Under the pieces are notes generated by a model, which worked only from the letters and a program-made list of their open reading frames with translations, was not told the DNA's origin and ran no database searches. From positions 262,501 through 326,500 of the forward strand of contig CAWZYM010000272.1 in the NCBI GenBank assembly GCA_963966185.1: DNA of 64,000 bases. The letters run 5' to 3'. Source of the stretch: Rhabditoides inermis (lineage: Eukaryota > Nematoda > Chromadorea > Rhabditida > Rhabditidae). Shown in pieces: positions 35,162 to 48,258 of the stretch. Both the position numbers and the translations under genes were made by a program. Position 1 is the first letter of the stretch. Each line of letters opens with the position of its first letter.

Positions 35162-38100
35162 ATGAAAGATGCGATACTGTATTCGGAATCTGCTATTCAA
35201 GTCTTCAACAAACTGGTCTACCTTATTCCATTTAACATCGCCTCGTGTATTTTCAGTGCTCTTCGCCAGTCGCCTCGCAACCCGCACTTGCTGATATATC
35301 AAGTAAGGTTGAAAAACAAATCAGACCTATTTATTGTTTTTCCAGTTTGTTTCTCTCCTAACAAACATTGCTGTTATTGTGTTCAAACCTGTTATATTCA
35401 TTCCTTTGTCCGTCGGTCACAGTTCTATTGGATCTCCCAGCGTCGTTTGTGTAAGTCAAATAATACTGGACGGACATTGACGTTTTTCAGATTACACTTA
35501 TTACTCTCGTCTTCATGCAATCATGCGCGCTTCTCAACCTTCTATTGTTCCGCATATTTGTGAGTCGTGTTTTTGGTGTGAAATCTGGAGTTTCCCCAAA
35601 TTTATTTTTTCTCTCTTATGTACAGTGGCGGCCAAAAATGTATCACCTTTTGGTTTTTGCTCTCCAAAACTATTCAAATGAAAGATAGAGTTCCCATCTT
35701 TTGCACACTGTTTTCTGAACTCCATTCGGACCTAATACCAAGCTCCATTCTGATACTCCTTTATTCTCCCGGTTACAGTAGGCGAATTACTGTATTCACA
35801 AAATCATCATTTTCTCGTTTCGAACTTCGAAAAAATCCTGTGAACAAACCACACTTCAAAAAAAGTTCTACCCACCATTTTGGGGTAAAACCATTTATTG
35901 GGCATCAGAAAACACCTTAATTTCATATTACATGATTGATTACTTAAATTTAAATAAGCAATAAAGAAACAACATCAAAAAAATGAAACTATAATTTTAA
36001 CAAAGCCTAACTATACTATAAAATGCTATGATGGCCTGAAACTCTTTCAGTACTTTGTTGGGTGTCCCTTGTTCACGATAACGGCCTGGCAGCGGCGGGG
36101 CATCGAATCGATCAGCTTGTGGAAGGTCGCGGCACTAGTCACCCAGTTCAATGTGTGCCGCACTACGGTATCTAACGTGCTCAAAAAGTACTCCGACGCT
36201 CACGATATATCTCCTCCAAAGAGTTCTGGTCGTCTCAGGATTACTACTCGCACTATTGATCGAAACATCTTTCGGATCTTGCGAGAGAACCCGCGCCGCG
36301 CCCAGATCCTTCTCAATCAATTAGAGATCGTTCTTGAGGACGTTCTCAGAGTATCTCAAGGAGGTGCGGCCCTGGATTCGGCAGATTCATAGTCGGAATA
36401 ACGTTTTCCAGCAAAACAATGACTTGAAACACTCTTCCAAGCACTTCAAGATCGGTTTATAGAAATGTCCAATTTCGTCATTGCACCATCTTCTCTTAGA
36501 ACGTGTTCAACAAGGACAAGTGGAGAGTCATGGAGTGGCCGCGGCAGTCGCCGGATTTCAATTTGATCAAACACCTCTGGAAAGAGCTCAATCGGCTGAC
36601 TCGCAAGGTTCAGGTCTAGAAAGCGGACGAGAAGTTCGAGTTGCTCGAACAGGAGTGAAAGAAGATCGATCTCGCGACCCTCCACAAGCTGATCGATTCG
36701 ATGCCCCGCCGCTGCCAGGCCGTTATCGTGAAAACGAACACCTAACAAAATACTGAGAGAGTTTCAAGTCATCATATCATTTTATAGTATAATTAGGCTT
36801 TGTTAAAGTTAAAGTTTTGCAATTTTTTGATGTTGTTTCTTTATTGCTTGTTTAAATTCAAGTAATCAATCATGTAAAATGAAATCAAGGTGTTTTTGGA
36901 TGCCCAATTACCCAAAAATGGTGGGTAGAACTTTTTTGGAAGCGTGGTTTGTTCACAGAACTTTTTTCAAAATTCAAAACGAGAAAATGATGATTTTGTG
37001 AATACAGTAATCCGCCTACTGTAACCGGGAGAATAAAGGAGTATCAATATGGAGCTTGGTATTAAGTGCGAATGGAGTCCAGAAAACAGTGTGCAAAAGA
37101 TGGGAACTTTATCTTTCATTTGAATAGTTTTGGAGAGCAAAAACCAAAAGGTGTAACATTTTTGGGTGTACGATTGAAAAAATAAATAAATCATATACAT
37201 TTTTCACGTCAGAAAGCTAACTCTTTTTTTTTCAACTTGAGTGTACATTCTATCTTATTTTTAATGCTGAACAGATGACAGATTACACTAGTTACTCTGA
37301 CTGAAAAACTAAACTCAGTCTGAAATTAATTTTTTTTTGTCTAACATTTACCTTTCCGTGAATCTGAAAAAAATACTAGACAACCCTACATCCCCTACCG
37401 GAAGAAAAAGCACGATTTAGACGATGTTTGGTCGCGTGCGAAAAATCAGTGGGGTGGTTCAAATGGCGATCGTTGTAATGCCAATATCGCTCACTCTCGG
37501 AGCGACCGTCTTAGTCGCACCACATTTCGACGTCACGAATCTCGACGAACGTTTTGGTCATCTCAAGGAGGCGAGTACACTGCCGAAAGTCAGTGAGAGT
37601 GAAAGTTGCAGGAGTACCCAGAGCTGGCGTCACATTTCGAATCCAGCTCGTACAATTGGTACATACTCGATTACGAAAAATGGTGGATACCAACTGTCTG
37701 GCTGGGAGTGAGTAATGATCATGTTGTTTTTCAAACATAAGATGACATTACAACATCAGACTATGAGTACTTCCCACATCACGGCGGCATTGGTATGTTC
37801 CGCTCTCGCCAGATACTCTCTACAACAACACGCCACACAATCGTCGTTTAAAGAGACTGAATCACAAAAAAGTCTGCTGACTAGCATTTTCCAACAAGTA
37901 AGACAGCGCTTTCACATACACACATACACTTCTCTTCAGTCATTCGTTATCGAACTCGTCATTTTGTTGCCGACACTGTACACAACATGCGTATTGAGTT
38001 TTCAGCTGACGATGCAAGGTTGTTATTTATTTATTATACATGTAATGTCGTTAATTCAGGTAGCAACCTGATCTGGCCTATTATGTCGCAGCACGCGACC

Positions 38101-38223
38101 ATAAGCAACGTGTTGTTTCTTCTGGAGTGGGTGAAAAAGTTGCTGAAGCGTCCCGCGCGCGTCACACCTTCCGGAAGACAGCGCGTGTTCCAAATCAGTG
38201 CCACCGATTTCCAGATAATGTAG
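35162..38223 (+). CDS. Srh-like serpentine chemoreceptor with transposon in intron 3
   Basis: Seven-transmembrane receptor related to the minus-strand Srh-like genes. Exons 35162-35302, 35346-35450, 35491-35559, 37421-37570, 37612-37707, 37760-37897, 37940-38018, 38060-38223 join in phase to about 313 codons. Exons 3, 4 and 6 have the same lengths (69, 150 and 138 bases) as in the other Srh-like genes, which guided the model. Visible features: SALRQSPRNPHLLIYQ before TM2, PVIFIPLSVGHSSIG, an EYPELASHF loop, KSLLTSIFQQSFVIELVILLP, and a C-terminal helix HATISNVLFLLEWVKKLLK in place of the usual HS..S...PYRK. Intron 4 is only 41 bases and has a GC donor (GAG then GCGAGT). Intron 3 (about 1.86 kb) is mostly a dead Tc1-type element. 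More diverged than the tandem pair, but no internal stop. Confidence 0.8.
35623..37168 (+). mobile_element. Tc1/mariner-type transposon, dead, with fold-back left end
   Basis: Flanked by TA on both sides. The two ends are inverted copies of each other over about 500 bp (35,623 to about 36,130 against about 36,690 to 37,168), sharing CACCTTTTGGTTTTTGCTCT, CCCGGTTACAGTAGGCG and further words. The right arm includes the 3' end of the transposase frame; the left arm contains the same piece inverted. The centre (about 36,140-36,690) keeps a shortened transposase. Confidence 0.85.
36135..36745 (+). pseudogene. Tc1-type transposase remnant
   Basis: An N-terminal helix-turn-helix region is readable (TTVSNVLKKYSDAH, then SGRLRITTRTIDRNI) up to a stop near 36,390. 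After a large internal deletion the end of the DDE domain reappears in another frame (VMEWPRQSPDFNLIKHLW). The usual catalytic acidic residue after NPI is Lys here, and a stop follows shortly. The final segment LHKLIDSMPRRCQAVI is also present, inverted, in the left arm. Confidence 0.8.
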
Positions 38224-41200
38224 ATGTGGGCGGTATGTTGTTGATCGCACACCTCAGAGATATCCATGAAAAGTACATGTTAGTATTTCCGATAAATACA
38301 CAACTTCAGATGTTGACGCCCTGTTGAAGAGTGCGAAAAAGTACTAAGATTGCAGCAAAAAAGTACTACTGTGTGCAAATCTTGAAAAAAATGATACCGA
38401 CAAAACGATACCGATCGGCCGTTGGAACTGGCGGAAGTGCGCAGCTACAACTACAGCTACCAGCTGAGCTGACTGATGAGGTAGCCCGTGCTTGAATAAC
38501 TGAGTTTCTTCCAAGGCACCTTCACGTTTGTTCTGTCACACACCCAGTTAGAAAATATTGACTTTGTTTAGATTCAAATACAGTATGCCAATTACAAAAA
38601 AAAAGGATTTCGAGATACGACTAGTACGTTGTTTGACAAATAACTTCTTGATATACGTAAATGACCGGACTCGTATGTAAATCGATGTGTTCCCTGATTT
38701 TGACTAAACACATTAATGAAATCCACCATTTGTTTCGACTCCGACTTGCGGAGACGGTCGGAGACGCGTCACGCGTGTCCACCCGTTCATCCAGTCAACA
38801 CATCAACATGTGCCAGCGTATCAAAAACAAACCTCACAAAAGTCAAAGTAACATGAATGCATGACTACATTCATCCTGTGAAAGGTATAGCTTCACAAAA
38901 ACCCCGCGTTTGCGTTGCGTTTTAAATTGAAAGTCGCGCCCAAATATCAGTAGGGCGAAAGACCGTGCGATTTGAGAGAGCGCAGAAGATCTGCGCGCGG
39001 CCTGTGGCAGAGTGGCAGAAAGGCTCTTCAGACAACAACAACCACTCCGACTGTCACCAAACACGGACATTCGCGTTTCTGCTAGCGTATCATAAAACTG
39101 TTCCTTTGAATGACAAGCTAAAAACATACTTCATCTTAAACAGGTGAACTCCCGAAGTGAATTTGCATGTTCAAGTTTCGATATTATCGAAAACCCGGTG
39201 ATCTTTGCGGGATGAATTCGAACACCACTATTATGAAAAGCACAGGTCAACACGTCGATACTGCAAAAGTGCAAACCAAATCCCTCTATCCCAACTGTGC
39301 TACAGCGGTGAGCGGTCAGGAGTCGACCGGTGAACTGCCACGACAACTCTCACCTCTCACCTTTTTTTCGTCACCCTATTTCGCACCGAGTATGCGCTGG
39401 CACGCCAAGTGCAGGTCACGCGATCCGCTCATTTCTACATGTCACTGTCATAAACATCCACTCCCGTCGCTTCTTTGGTCGTTAGTCACGTGCAACACAC
39501 GCCATCCGCTCTTCTCCACATATCTACATGTCACTGTTAAGAACAATGCACATCCATCCTGTTCTCTTCTTCGATCACTAGTCCGCGTGTGGCTATCGAA
39601 TCTCTCGGTCTCTCTCGCGATTCGCAACCAAGACATCATGTTGTCCGTGAACTTGGATCGTCGTCATTCGGACGTATCACGCAAACAGTACACGCAAAAC
39701 ACACAGTGTACAAACACGGAAACGTCCTCATTTCGACCATCTCGCCTCATGCGCTGCCACTTCTTCCTTCATCTCTCCGCCGTGCTCGTCGCGTATGGCT
39801 CCTGCCAGCTCGGAGCGTGGGAACTCCCTACCTCTACAGCGGCGGAGACTCGATCAACTACTATGGACATGAGTTATATGATATAGTATATGATATAGTA
39901 TATGATATAGAGTTATATTTCTGGTTTTCAAAAAACCAGAAATTTCTGGTTTTGTAGTTTGTACCTCTGGTTCTTTGGACCGGTCAATATCATTTCTCGA
40001 TTCTCGAATGAGATGAGGTATGATGAGGACATTTCATGGCTAAATGACAATGAGACGTCACATTTCTCGAACGACCGCCAAACCAAAACCAGTACTGGCC
40101 AAATGAAAACCAGAACCAGAAATTTCTGGTTTTTTCGACCGAAAACCAGAAATATCTGGTCCGGCCAATGACCTGGCCAATTTTTTCTGGTTTTAAATGA
40201 CGCTGGTTTTGAAAAGGGCGCCAAATTTCTGGTTAACCAGAAATAAACCGGTAATTTGGTCCAAACACTAGTTATATCTGTTCCGCACAAAACATTGGAT
40301 GCCCCGGCGGAGATGAGACCACTCTCGCACTCCAGCACTCTAGCATCCACATTCTGAAATCTCACTTCGTCCACGAAACGTACAATACATATGCAAGTGT
40401 GTGATATTCATAAATTCTTATTATATACAGGCAGAGTCGTTCAGTGAGTTTGGTGTCAAACGCAAGCACAATACAACAAGTTGATTCCAAATATCTCGAT
40501 AGTCTTGATTCCAATTAAAAGTATGAGGAAAACTTGTATTATTACAAAACGTGGGTATTCGGTTAAGATTGCCCCCGGTTCAAGAGTTGCATGAGTACTG
40601 ACGAGAAAGTTGTTTTAGGTCTTCCGGTTCGATTGAAATGATATAGGCGTCAATCGCCAGATCGTGATCAGGGGACCAAGTTTAGTCATGATCGCAACTG
40701 CCCTCTGAGCCCAATAACTGAGTACTCTGCGAAAAAAAGACTTATAGCATGAGGCACTACATACTGTGACAGGAATCAAATTTCTATTGCTAAAACTGAA
40801 CCACCGATGCAACTTTCTAACGGAAACTCACACCTTATATTTTCGCAAAAACGCGGCTGTAAGTGGCCAACTTCGCGAGCAACCTTCGCAGCAGACTGCT
40901 ACCAATTTATCATCTTGCTACGGACGGTCAAGCGCCCGGAAGGTCATACGGAAAGTAAAATAACAAAATAAGAATTTAGTAATGAAAGCAGCCACCTTGA
41001 TTAAAAATATAATAAGGATATATTTTCTGAGAAAATGAATTCGAAGTTGTAAGTTTGTAAACGACTGTACAGGAGTTGATTTCGCGTCGACAACAGAGGC
41101 TCGAGCGCTTGTCAAAGGCCGACTCAATGAAAGCATAATACTTCTAGTTGGTTTAGTCTCACAACAACAAAACGTAAATTTTATAAATTTATTCATAAAA

Positions 41201-41415
41201 TCTCGATTTGATCTCGTCATATCGCTACGCACATCGAGTACCAGTCGACACGCCAAAGAAAACAATAAAAAGACGGGGTATACATAAAACATCTCTCATT
41301 CTCTCTCTCGCGATATGAACACTGCCTAATAACTCTGCTCACTAGCTATGCTGCGCTCTCAGAGAGCTGGTACCGGGATGAGTGGGGTGTGCTGTGAGCG
41401 CAAGGGTAAAGCTGT
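38224..41415. other. Intergenic, one long unassigned frame and a hAT-like repeat
   Basis: A plus-strand frame at 39,167-39,886 (239 codons) overlaps another at 39,589-39,957. Neither resembles a family, and part of it is internally duplicated (TCTACATGTCACTGT twice), so I do not call it a gene. A minus-strand frame at 40,918-41,292 begins with a signal-peptide-like segment but overlaps the probable ogdh-1 3' UTR. The hAT-like element is at 39.92-40.27 kb. Confidence 0.45.
39920..40270. mobile_element. hAT-like element built of CCAGAAATTTCTGG palindromes
   Basis: The right end (reverse complement TAGTGTTTGGACC) resembles the end of the 20-kb element and is followed by GTTATATC; the left side is preceded by GTTATATT, a 7 of 8 match, consistent with an 8-bp target duplication. 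The left terminal repeat is degenerate. The interior holds several CCAGAAATTTCTGG palindromes and variants. Non-coding. Confidence 0.6.
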
Positions 41416-44400
41416 CTAGGCCTTGAAGCCCTCGAACGACGTCTTCGGCAGACCAAACGTCTTGGCCATCATCTCCTTCTGCTCCTGCAGGTGAGTGAAC
41501 TTGTTTCCGGTGGCGGGAGAGGCAGACGGGTTGCGGCCGGCGTACCTAAACACACAAACACAAATGAGATCACCCTTCCCCTCTCTGTCTCTCTCCCTCC
41601 CAGTCGCCCCACTTGATGATGCGCTGGTTCTGCATGAGCGAGTTGAACCTCGGCTGGACGAAGCCCCACGCTCCCATGTTCTTGTGCTCCTCCTGAGCCC
41701 ACACCAGCTCTGCCTGCAATGCAACGCATCACTCCCCGTCCCCTCTCCCTCCTCCCCCTCCACTCACTCCAGGGTACTTGTCCGTCTCCTGCTTGACGAG
41801 GTCGTAGGGGAAGGGCGCGAGTTGCTCCATGCGCACCAGGGCGATGTTGTCCTCCTTGTCGCAGTGCTTGCGGGCCGCCACCAGGTCGTAGTACACCTTT
41901 CCAGTGCAGAACACAACGCGCTGCACGTTGCTGGGCGAAACGGGGTCGGGGATGATGCGCTGGAAGTGCGTGCCAGACTGGAAGTCCTCGACCGGCGAGC
42001 GCGCCAGCGGGTGGCGCAGCAGAGACTTGGGCGACATCACAATAGCCGGCTTGCGGAACGGCATCAACACCTGTCACACGGGAAAAAGTCAAACGATGTA
42101 CAAAACAAGTGTTGAAAGTCTAGAAAACCGAGTAATCCACAAGTTGATCAACCAGTGGTACTCTACGCATTCTCCTTCCCTCGACTCGCCTGTCTGCGGA
42201 GGAGGTGGCAGATGTTGGCGGGGGTGGTGCAGTTGGCCACAATCCAGTTCGTGTCGTGCAGCTGCTGCGCCTCGAACGTGCTGTCAAACGACACCTTCTG
42301 AAACACGAGATAATAAGTAAGTATCAATGACGGCAACAATGCATCAAAGGCGGGAAATGCCCCACTCCACGCACCGAGAGGTCGATCTGGTCGTCCTCGT
42401 TGCACATCTGCAGGAAGCGTTCGGGGCGGGCCGACGAGTGCTCCGGGCCCATGCCCTCGTATCCGTGCGGCAGAAGCATCACCAGACCAGACTGGCGGAT
42501 CCACCTACAACGCATTGCTGATAACACAGTCACACAGTGATGGTGGTGAGCAGCGATGCACATCGCTACAACCATCAGGCTACTCACTTGGACTGTCCCG
42601 ACGAGATGAACTGGTCGATGATGCACTGGGCAGTGTTGGAGAAGTCTCCGAACTGCGCCTCCCAGATGACGAGCGAGTTGGGGTCGACCATCGAGTAGCC
42701 GAGCTCGAATCCGAGCACGGCGTACTCGGACAGCGACGAGTTGCACACCGTGTACTCGGCCTGTCCTTCGGCCAGGTCGTTGAGAGGGTTGTATGTCTTG
42801 CGGTCGATCTTCTGGTCGTGCAGCACGTGGTGGCGGTGAGAGAACGTTCCACGCTCCACGTCCTGGCCAGAGAGGCGCACGTGGATGCCCTCCTGCAGCA
42901 GAGAGCCGAACGCCAGCGCCTCTCCACAAGCCCAGTCCAGCTGGAACAGAGACAGTCACGAGTGAAAGAGAAGGCGGTTGACACATGCACTCACCGAGCT
43001 GTCGGCGAACATCTGCTTGCGTCCCTTGAGGGTGCGCTCCAGTCCCCTGTGCAGGTTGAAGCCGTCCGGGTACGACGAGAACTTGTGGATGATGTGGTCG
43101 ATCTGGTCGGTCGCGAGTCCGGTCGAAGGAAGCTGAAAACAATGTCAAGAATCATCAATGCATTCCCCTCGTTGTTTTCACACAATCCCACCTTCAGAGG
43201 GTCGCGCTTCTTGAAGAAGTCATCCCAGGGCGAGTCGAGCCAGTCGCGGTTGCGCACATACGTAACCTTCTGGGCGTTCTCATACGCGTCTTCGAGAATA
43301 GCACCGTACTTGGTCAGCTCCTCCTGCAATCGTCTCAATCAGTACCACTCTTCCCTGCCTTCCTCCCTCTATAGCCCGCCCACCTTGATGTAGTCCTCGT
43401 TGGCGACCCCCGACTGGAGTATCTGCTTCGTGTAGATGTCGAGCACGGGCTTGGTCTGCTTCACCTTCTGGTACATGAGCGGCTGGGTGAACATGGGCTC
43501 GTCGAGCTCGTTGTGTCCCTGTCGGCGGTAGCACACCAGGTCGATGATCACGTCGCGCTTGAACGTCTTGCGCCACTCGGCAGCCACGTTGCACACGTGC
43601 ATCACAGCCTCCGGGTCGTCGACGTTCACGTGGAAGATCGGGCAGCCAACCACGCGGCCCACATCCGTGCAGTACGGGGAAGAGCTAAACCAGCACCATC
43701 AATCAACCTAACCGAATACGCCATCATACAACGTCGTAGACCAATATCGAAACAGTAAAATATATACGCATACTGACCGCGAGTAGCGGGGATCGGTGGT
43801 GAATCCAATCTGGTTGTTGACGACAATGTGGATGGCTCCGTGGGTGGTGTACGAGGGCAGGTCGTCGAGGTTGAACGTCTCCATGACGACTCCCTGGCCG
43901 GAGAAGGCCGCGTCTCCGTGCATGAGCACAGCCATCGTGCGGTCGCACTTCGTGTCGCCCGCGTAGAACGCCTCGGCGCGAACCTGCAACACACAGTGTG
44001 CAAATACAGGTGCTCAATCATAATCGGAATAAAATAGATTTTTGACACTGTCACTTTAAATATACATGATACATCGAACCGATGCAAAAAAGTATGTGAC
44101 ATGTGACAAAGACGAACACTTGCCCATTACACATTGGGCTCTTCGCGTATTGTCAGCGTCGTCAAGTATTTTTTTGGCAATTGACATAGTGAAAAGGCGC
44201 GCGATACACACTTTTCCCATGACGACGGGGTCGACGGCCTCGAGGTGAGACGGGTTGGCAACGACAGCAATCTTCACGTTGCGCTGCGACTGCCTGTTCA
44301 GGCGCTCCACGCACACTCCCAGATGGTACTTCACATCACCCGATCCTGAAAATGGTACAAATACTAAGTGATCCTAGAAAACGGCCTGTCCGTCCGTCCG

Positions 44401-46470
44401 TCCGTCTATAAGTGACGCTCATGTGCCGCTTATATAGCCTAGCCGCCGCCAGCATACGCGCCGATTTGCACGTTTTTTTTCAGCGAGGGCATGTGATTGC
44501 GAAAATATCCCCGCATACCAGGAGAAGGAGCGCCGTAGGCGCGACTCCGACTGGTCATGAAAAAAGATCACAGTTCGCACATCGCACTACACAAAATCCA
44601 AGGTTGCATCACGGTCGTTGCGTCCCCCTTTTTTTCATCTAGCATCACGCATCAGCGAGCAATCTAAAATCAATAGGTCCATTGTTGTCTAATACATCTA
44701 TCCCGCATTTCGCATATCTTGCTTCGCCTTCCTTTCTCGGCGGCAACCCCCGTCCGTCCCAACTTCTTATCAAATCTCGTGATAACAGACACACCACATT
44801 AATCCGTACATTTCCCAAACAATTGGAAACATTCGACTTGTCATTTTCTGAGCAACCACGTGACGCGACGACACCAATCATTCAGTCGATCATACACAAA
44901 TCGCATTTGACGCGACGCGTGAGCGGGCGCGGGGCTACCCCCGAATTATTACACTGCGCACCGTCGCCGCCCTGCATGAGCAAAAAAGCCCCTGCACTGG
45001 GCCACAGCCTCTCGAGCAGGTGCGAGAGCAGCGATAGAAAAGCAATGCAATCATCTGAAATGTGCTCACCCTCATCGGCGGGCTCGAGGAGCGAGAACTG
45101 CGAGAGGATGGTGGACAGCGGCTGACGGCACACGTTGGCCAGCACATTGAGGCGACCGCGGTGCGGCATGCCGATCACCACGGAGTCCACGCCCATCGAC
45201 GACGACTGGTCAATCACCTGCAACACATCGGTCAACACAATCAAGGATAACAGGCATCTGCGAGTCGCACCTGCTTGATGGCCGGGATGAGAACCTCGCA
45301 TCCCTCGAGACCGAAGCGCTTCTCGCTCGGCCACTTCTTGGCCAGGAACTCCTCGAACTTGGTAGAGCGGATCAGACGCTTGAATAGCACCTGAAAACAA
45401 AACATAACAGAAAAAAACACAATATTCACACCTACCTTCTTCTGCTCGGGGGAAAGCTCGGTGGCGCGCGGGGCCTCGAAGCGCTCGCGGATCCAGTTCT
45501 GCTGCTCGATCGAATTCAGGTGCATGTACTCCACTCCGGTGCGGTTGCAGTAGATGTTCTGCAACACAAATGTTTAAATCACAAAGTCACCAATACAATC
45601 TCTAAAAATAATTAATCAGATTAGCTGCAATTCACCTTGAGCCTGTTAACAATGTCCCTGAGAGTGAGGCTCTTGGCGTCTCCTCCGATAAAGGTGGTCG
45701 GCGGCAGGATGAACTCCCTGTCGAGGTCCTTCTCGGTGAGTCCGTAGTAGGACAGCTCGAGCTCGGGCGGGATAGTGTCGTCCAAATCGGCCGAGTTTAT
45801 TCCAAGCGGGTCGAGGTCGGCAATGTTGTGGCCGCGGGTCTGAAACAAAACGGCTTGAATGTTGAATACTGAAAACTGAACAAACGTTGCAAATCGCAAA
45901 TTGCAAATTCGGATCCAAAATCATACGCACCTGGTAGCTCCTGATGAGAAGCTGAATCTTGAGGTGGTCGGTGATAGTCTGGACGGACGCCTGAGCGGGC
46001 ACGACTCCGGGCTGAGCGGGCGCCGGAGCAGCCACAGACGAGGCGAGAGCCAAGCCTCCGAGCGGCGACAGACCCGTCGGCGGAGCCTGCAAATTACCAA
46101 ATAGTTCAGAACTCATTGTGCCCCCGCGCGCATTACTCACGGAAAAAGCCTGTCCGGGCGCGGCGCCGTTCTCAACGTTGCGGAAGTAGGCGTCCCAGCT
46201 GGCGTGCACCGAGGTGCGGTCCTGCTGCCACGACTCGTACATCTGTTCGATGTACACGGCGCTGCTGCCGTTCATGAACGGCTCGTGCTTCACAGACGAC
46301 GACGTGGCGCGCACCTGAACAACGCCAATACAATGGATCCAAAGTCACCAAGGTACTCCGAAGTTTACCTGATGGATGCGGGCGACGGCGGGGGCTTTGG
46401 AGGAGGCGGCCATCTTGCCGGCGACCCGCGACGGCGACGCCAGGCGACACAACATGCCCGCGCGGTGCAT
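41416..46470 (-). CDS. ogdh-1: 2-oxoglutarate dehydrogenase E1 component, mitochondrial
   Basis: Thiamine-diphosphate E1 subunit of the 2-oxoglutarate dehydrogenase complex: oxidative decarboxylation of 2-oxoglutarate in the mitochondrial TCA cycle, passing succinyl to the E2 lipoyl domain. Eighteen exons in transcript order: 46470-46369, 46314-46141, 46086-45931, 45839-45636, 45558-45436, 45390-45271, 45217-45070, 44345-44212, 43983-43778, 43684-43384, 43323-43192, 43132-42995, 42940-42588, 42504-42375, 42297-42190, 42070-41768, 41713-41613, 41545-41416. All phases agree; 1020 residues, the family length. A basic presequence is followed by [15 protein letters not shown] (E1 N-terminal motif), [26 protein letters not shown] ... 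VVNNQIGF (ThDP/Mg motif), [31 protein letters not shown], and the end KTSFEGFKA. Intron 15 uses a GC donor (CAG then GCGAGT). Coding GC is much higher than in the flanks. Intact. Confidence 0.97.
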
Positions 46471-48059
46471 GCTCAGCGCAGACCCGAGCTGCAACAGGAG
46501 CAATGAGACGAGGGGTGGCGATCAATGATATATCGCGAATCATTCGGAACGTGTGCGCTGCGAACATTCAACAAACATCTGCACGCACCACGCAAACGAA
46601 AATCAAATGATCATTGCGTGAAAGAGTGAATACTAAAGAATAAACGACTTGTGTCATGTCATGTCATCGGTGCGAAAAGCACAAAAGGGAGTGCACGGTG
46701 GGGTGCGTGTGCGAGCAAAGATAGAAAGACGAGAGAACAGACGGGCACGGGAGAGAGATAACTGCAGTCGGTGACGTAAATGTAAGTGTGGCTATGGGTT
46801 GAGAGCTGCGAACACACAAGAATGTTCAAACAGAGCAGGGGTTTTCCTAACTTCACTATCCTAGCGATCGCATCAAAGAAGACACCATATTCACCACACT
46901 ACATCTACATCACAAGTGTGCTCCATCTACCAACTACACCTATCGAAACAGTGACATGTCGCGCGCCGATTATGGTATACTGGTTCGTCACATCACAGAA
47001 TATAAAGAAGGGCGAATTGAGTCGGCACACAATTCGATCGATATTCATCACGAGCACTGACACGGCCGAAGTACAAGGTCGAGTTCGAAACACCGAAACC
47101 AGTGGAAACCTCATGCGCGTGCACAATGCGAAGAGAGAAACTGTGTTTTTTTTAAAGAGTAACTATAAACGAGACAAGGGTACTTCAATGTAACTGAGAC
47201 GAAGATGTGTTTTCAATATCAAATTTTGAGGAAAAATCACGTAATATTTTCTAAATTTGATTGAATTTTCAAGTAAGCACTTTGAGAATTATATCATATC
47301 AAAACAGATTGATTGTTTCAAAGAAAATCGAAAACAAATTACAGCGAACGTTTCAAACACACACAGATCCAGAAAGTAGGCTTTAAGGGTCAGAGCAACT
47401 GACAATCAAACCGGCTGCCTCAAGCTAATCGAGACCAAATCAATAATGAAATATCTTGTAATAAAATAAAGAAGAGTAAAAAACAATACATAAACAATTC
47501 ACGCACTAAACGTTTTCGAAACGGTGTGTTTTTACGCAACATCAAACGCACGCAATAAGACACCAACCTCCAGGAAGTCTCTGGATAAAATGACGATGAG
47601 AAAACCCAACAACACTAATCAATAAACAACATTACACTGATGAAAAAACTGCAAATTCAAACAAAAGTTGCCGTGCGCAACAAGCCCCGCCCACTCTCAC
47701 CATAATTACGCAAACTGTGCACACTTTCAACGACTAGCTCCTCCCACGCGATGAATAAAGTATATACGTTTACACTAAATGTCAAATAATGAAATAAAAG
47801 GGTAACACCTCGTAGAAAAAAATTCGGCATGATAGGCTGTTATCTCACGCGCACACACATGCAAGAATCGATAGTAGTGAGAGGGAGGCCTGGTTGGTGA
47901 GAGAGAAAACGCGGCTGCGTGTGCTAGTGGAGGGCAGTGCGCCCTCTCGTTTCGTATACTCTCCCTCCCCCGCCGCCGCCCAGAGTGGTCGGTAGAGAGA
48001 GAGAGGGGGGGGAGAGAGAAAGAGAGAAAGAGAGAAAGTGAGAGAGAGAGAGAGAGAGA

Positions 48060-48115
<56 letters not shown>

Positions 48116-48185
48116 TATGCAATATGCAAGAGAGTCCGATGGGCTCGCTCTCTTGTGTCCACTCGCGCACAGTTCACAAACGACA

Positions 48186-48258
<73 letters not shown>

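Noticed and set aside
39167..39957. Long plus-strand open frames (239 and 122 codons), one with a signal-peptide-like start
   Set aside because: Two frames compete, the DNA is internally duplicated, no splice sites or family motifs support either, and the end runs into simple repeat and the hAT-like element.
40918..41292. Minus-strand 124-codon frame downstream of ogdh-1 with a hydrophobic start
   Set aside because: Lies where the ogdh-1 3' UTR is expected, has no family resemblance and is AT-biased like spacer.
42515..43393. 292-codon plus-strand frame opposite ogdh-1
   Set aside because: Antisense shadow of GC-rich conserved ogdh-1 exons.
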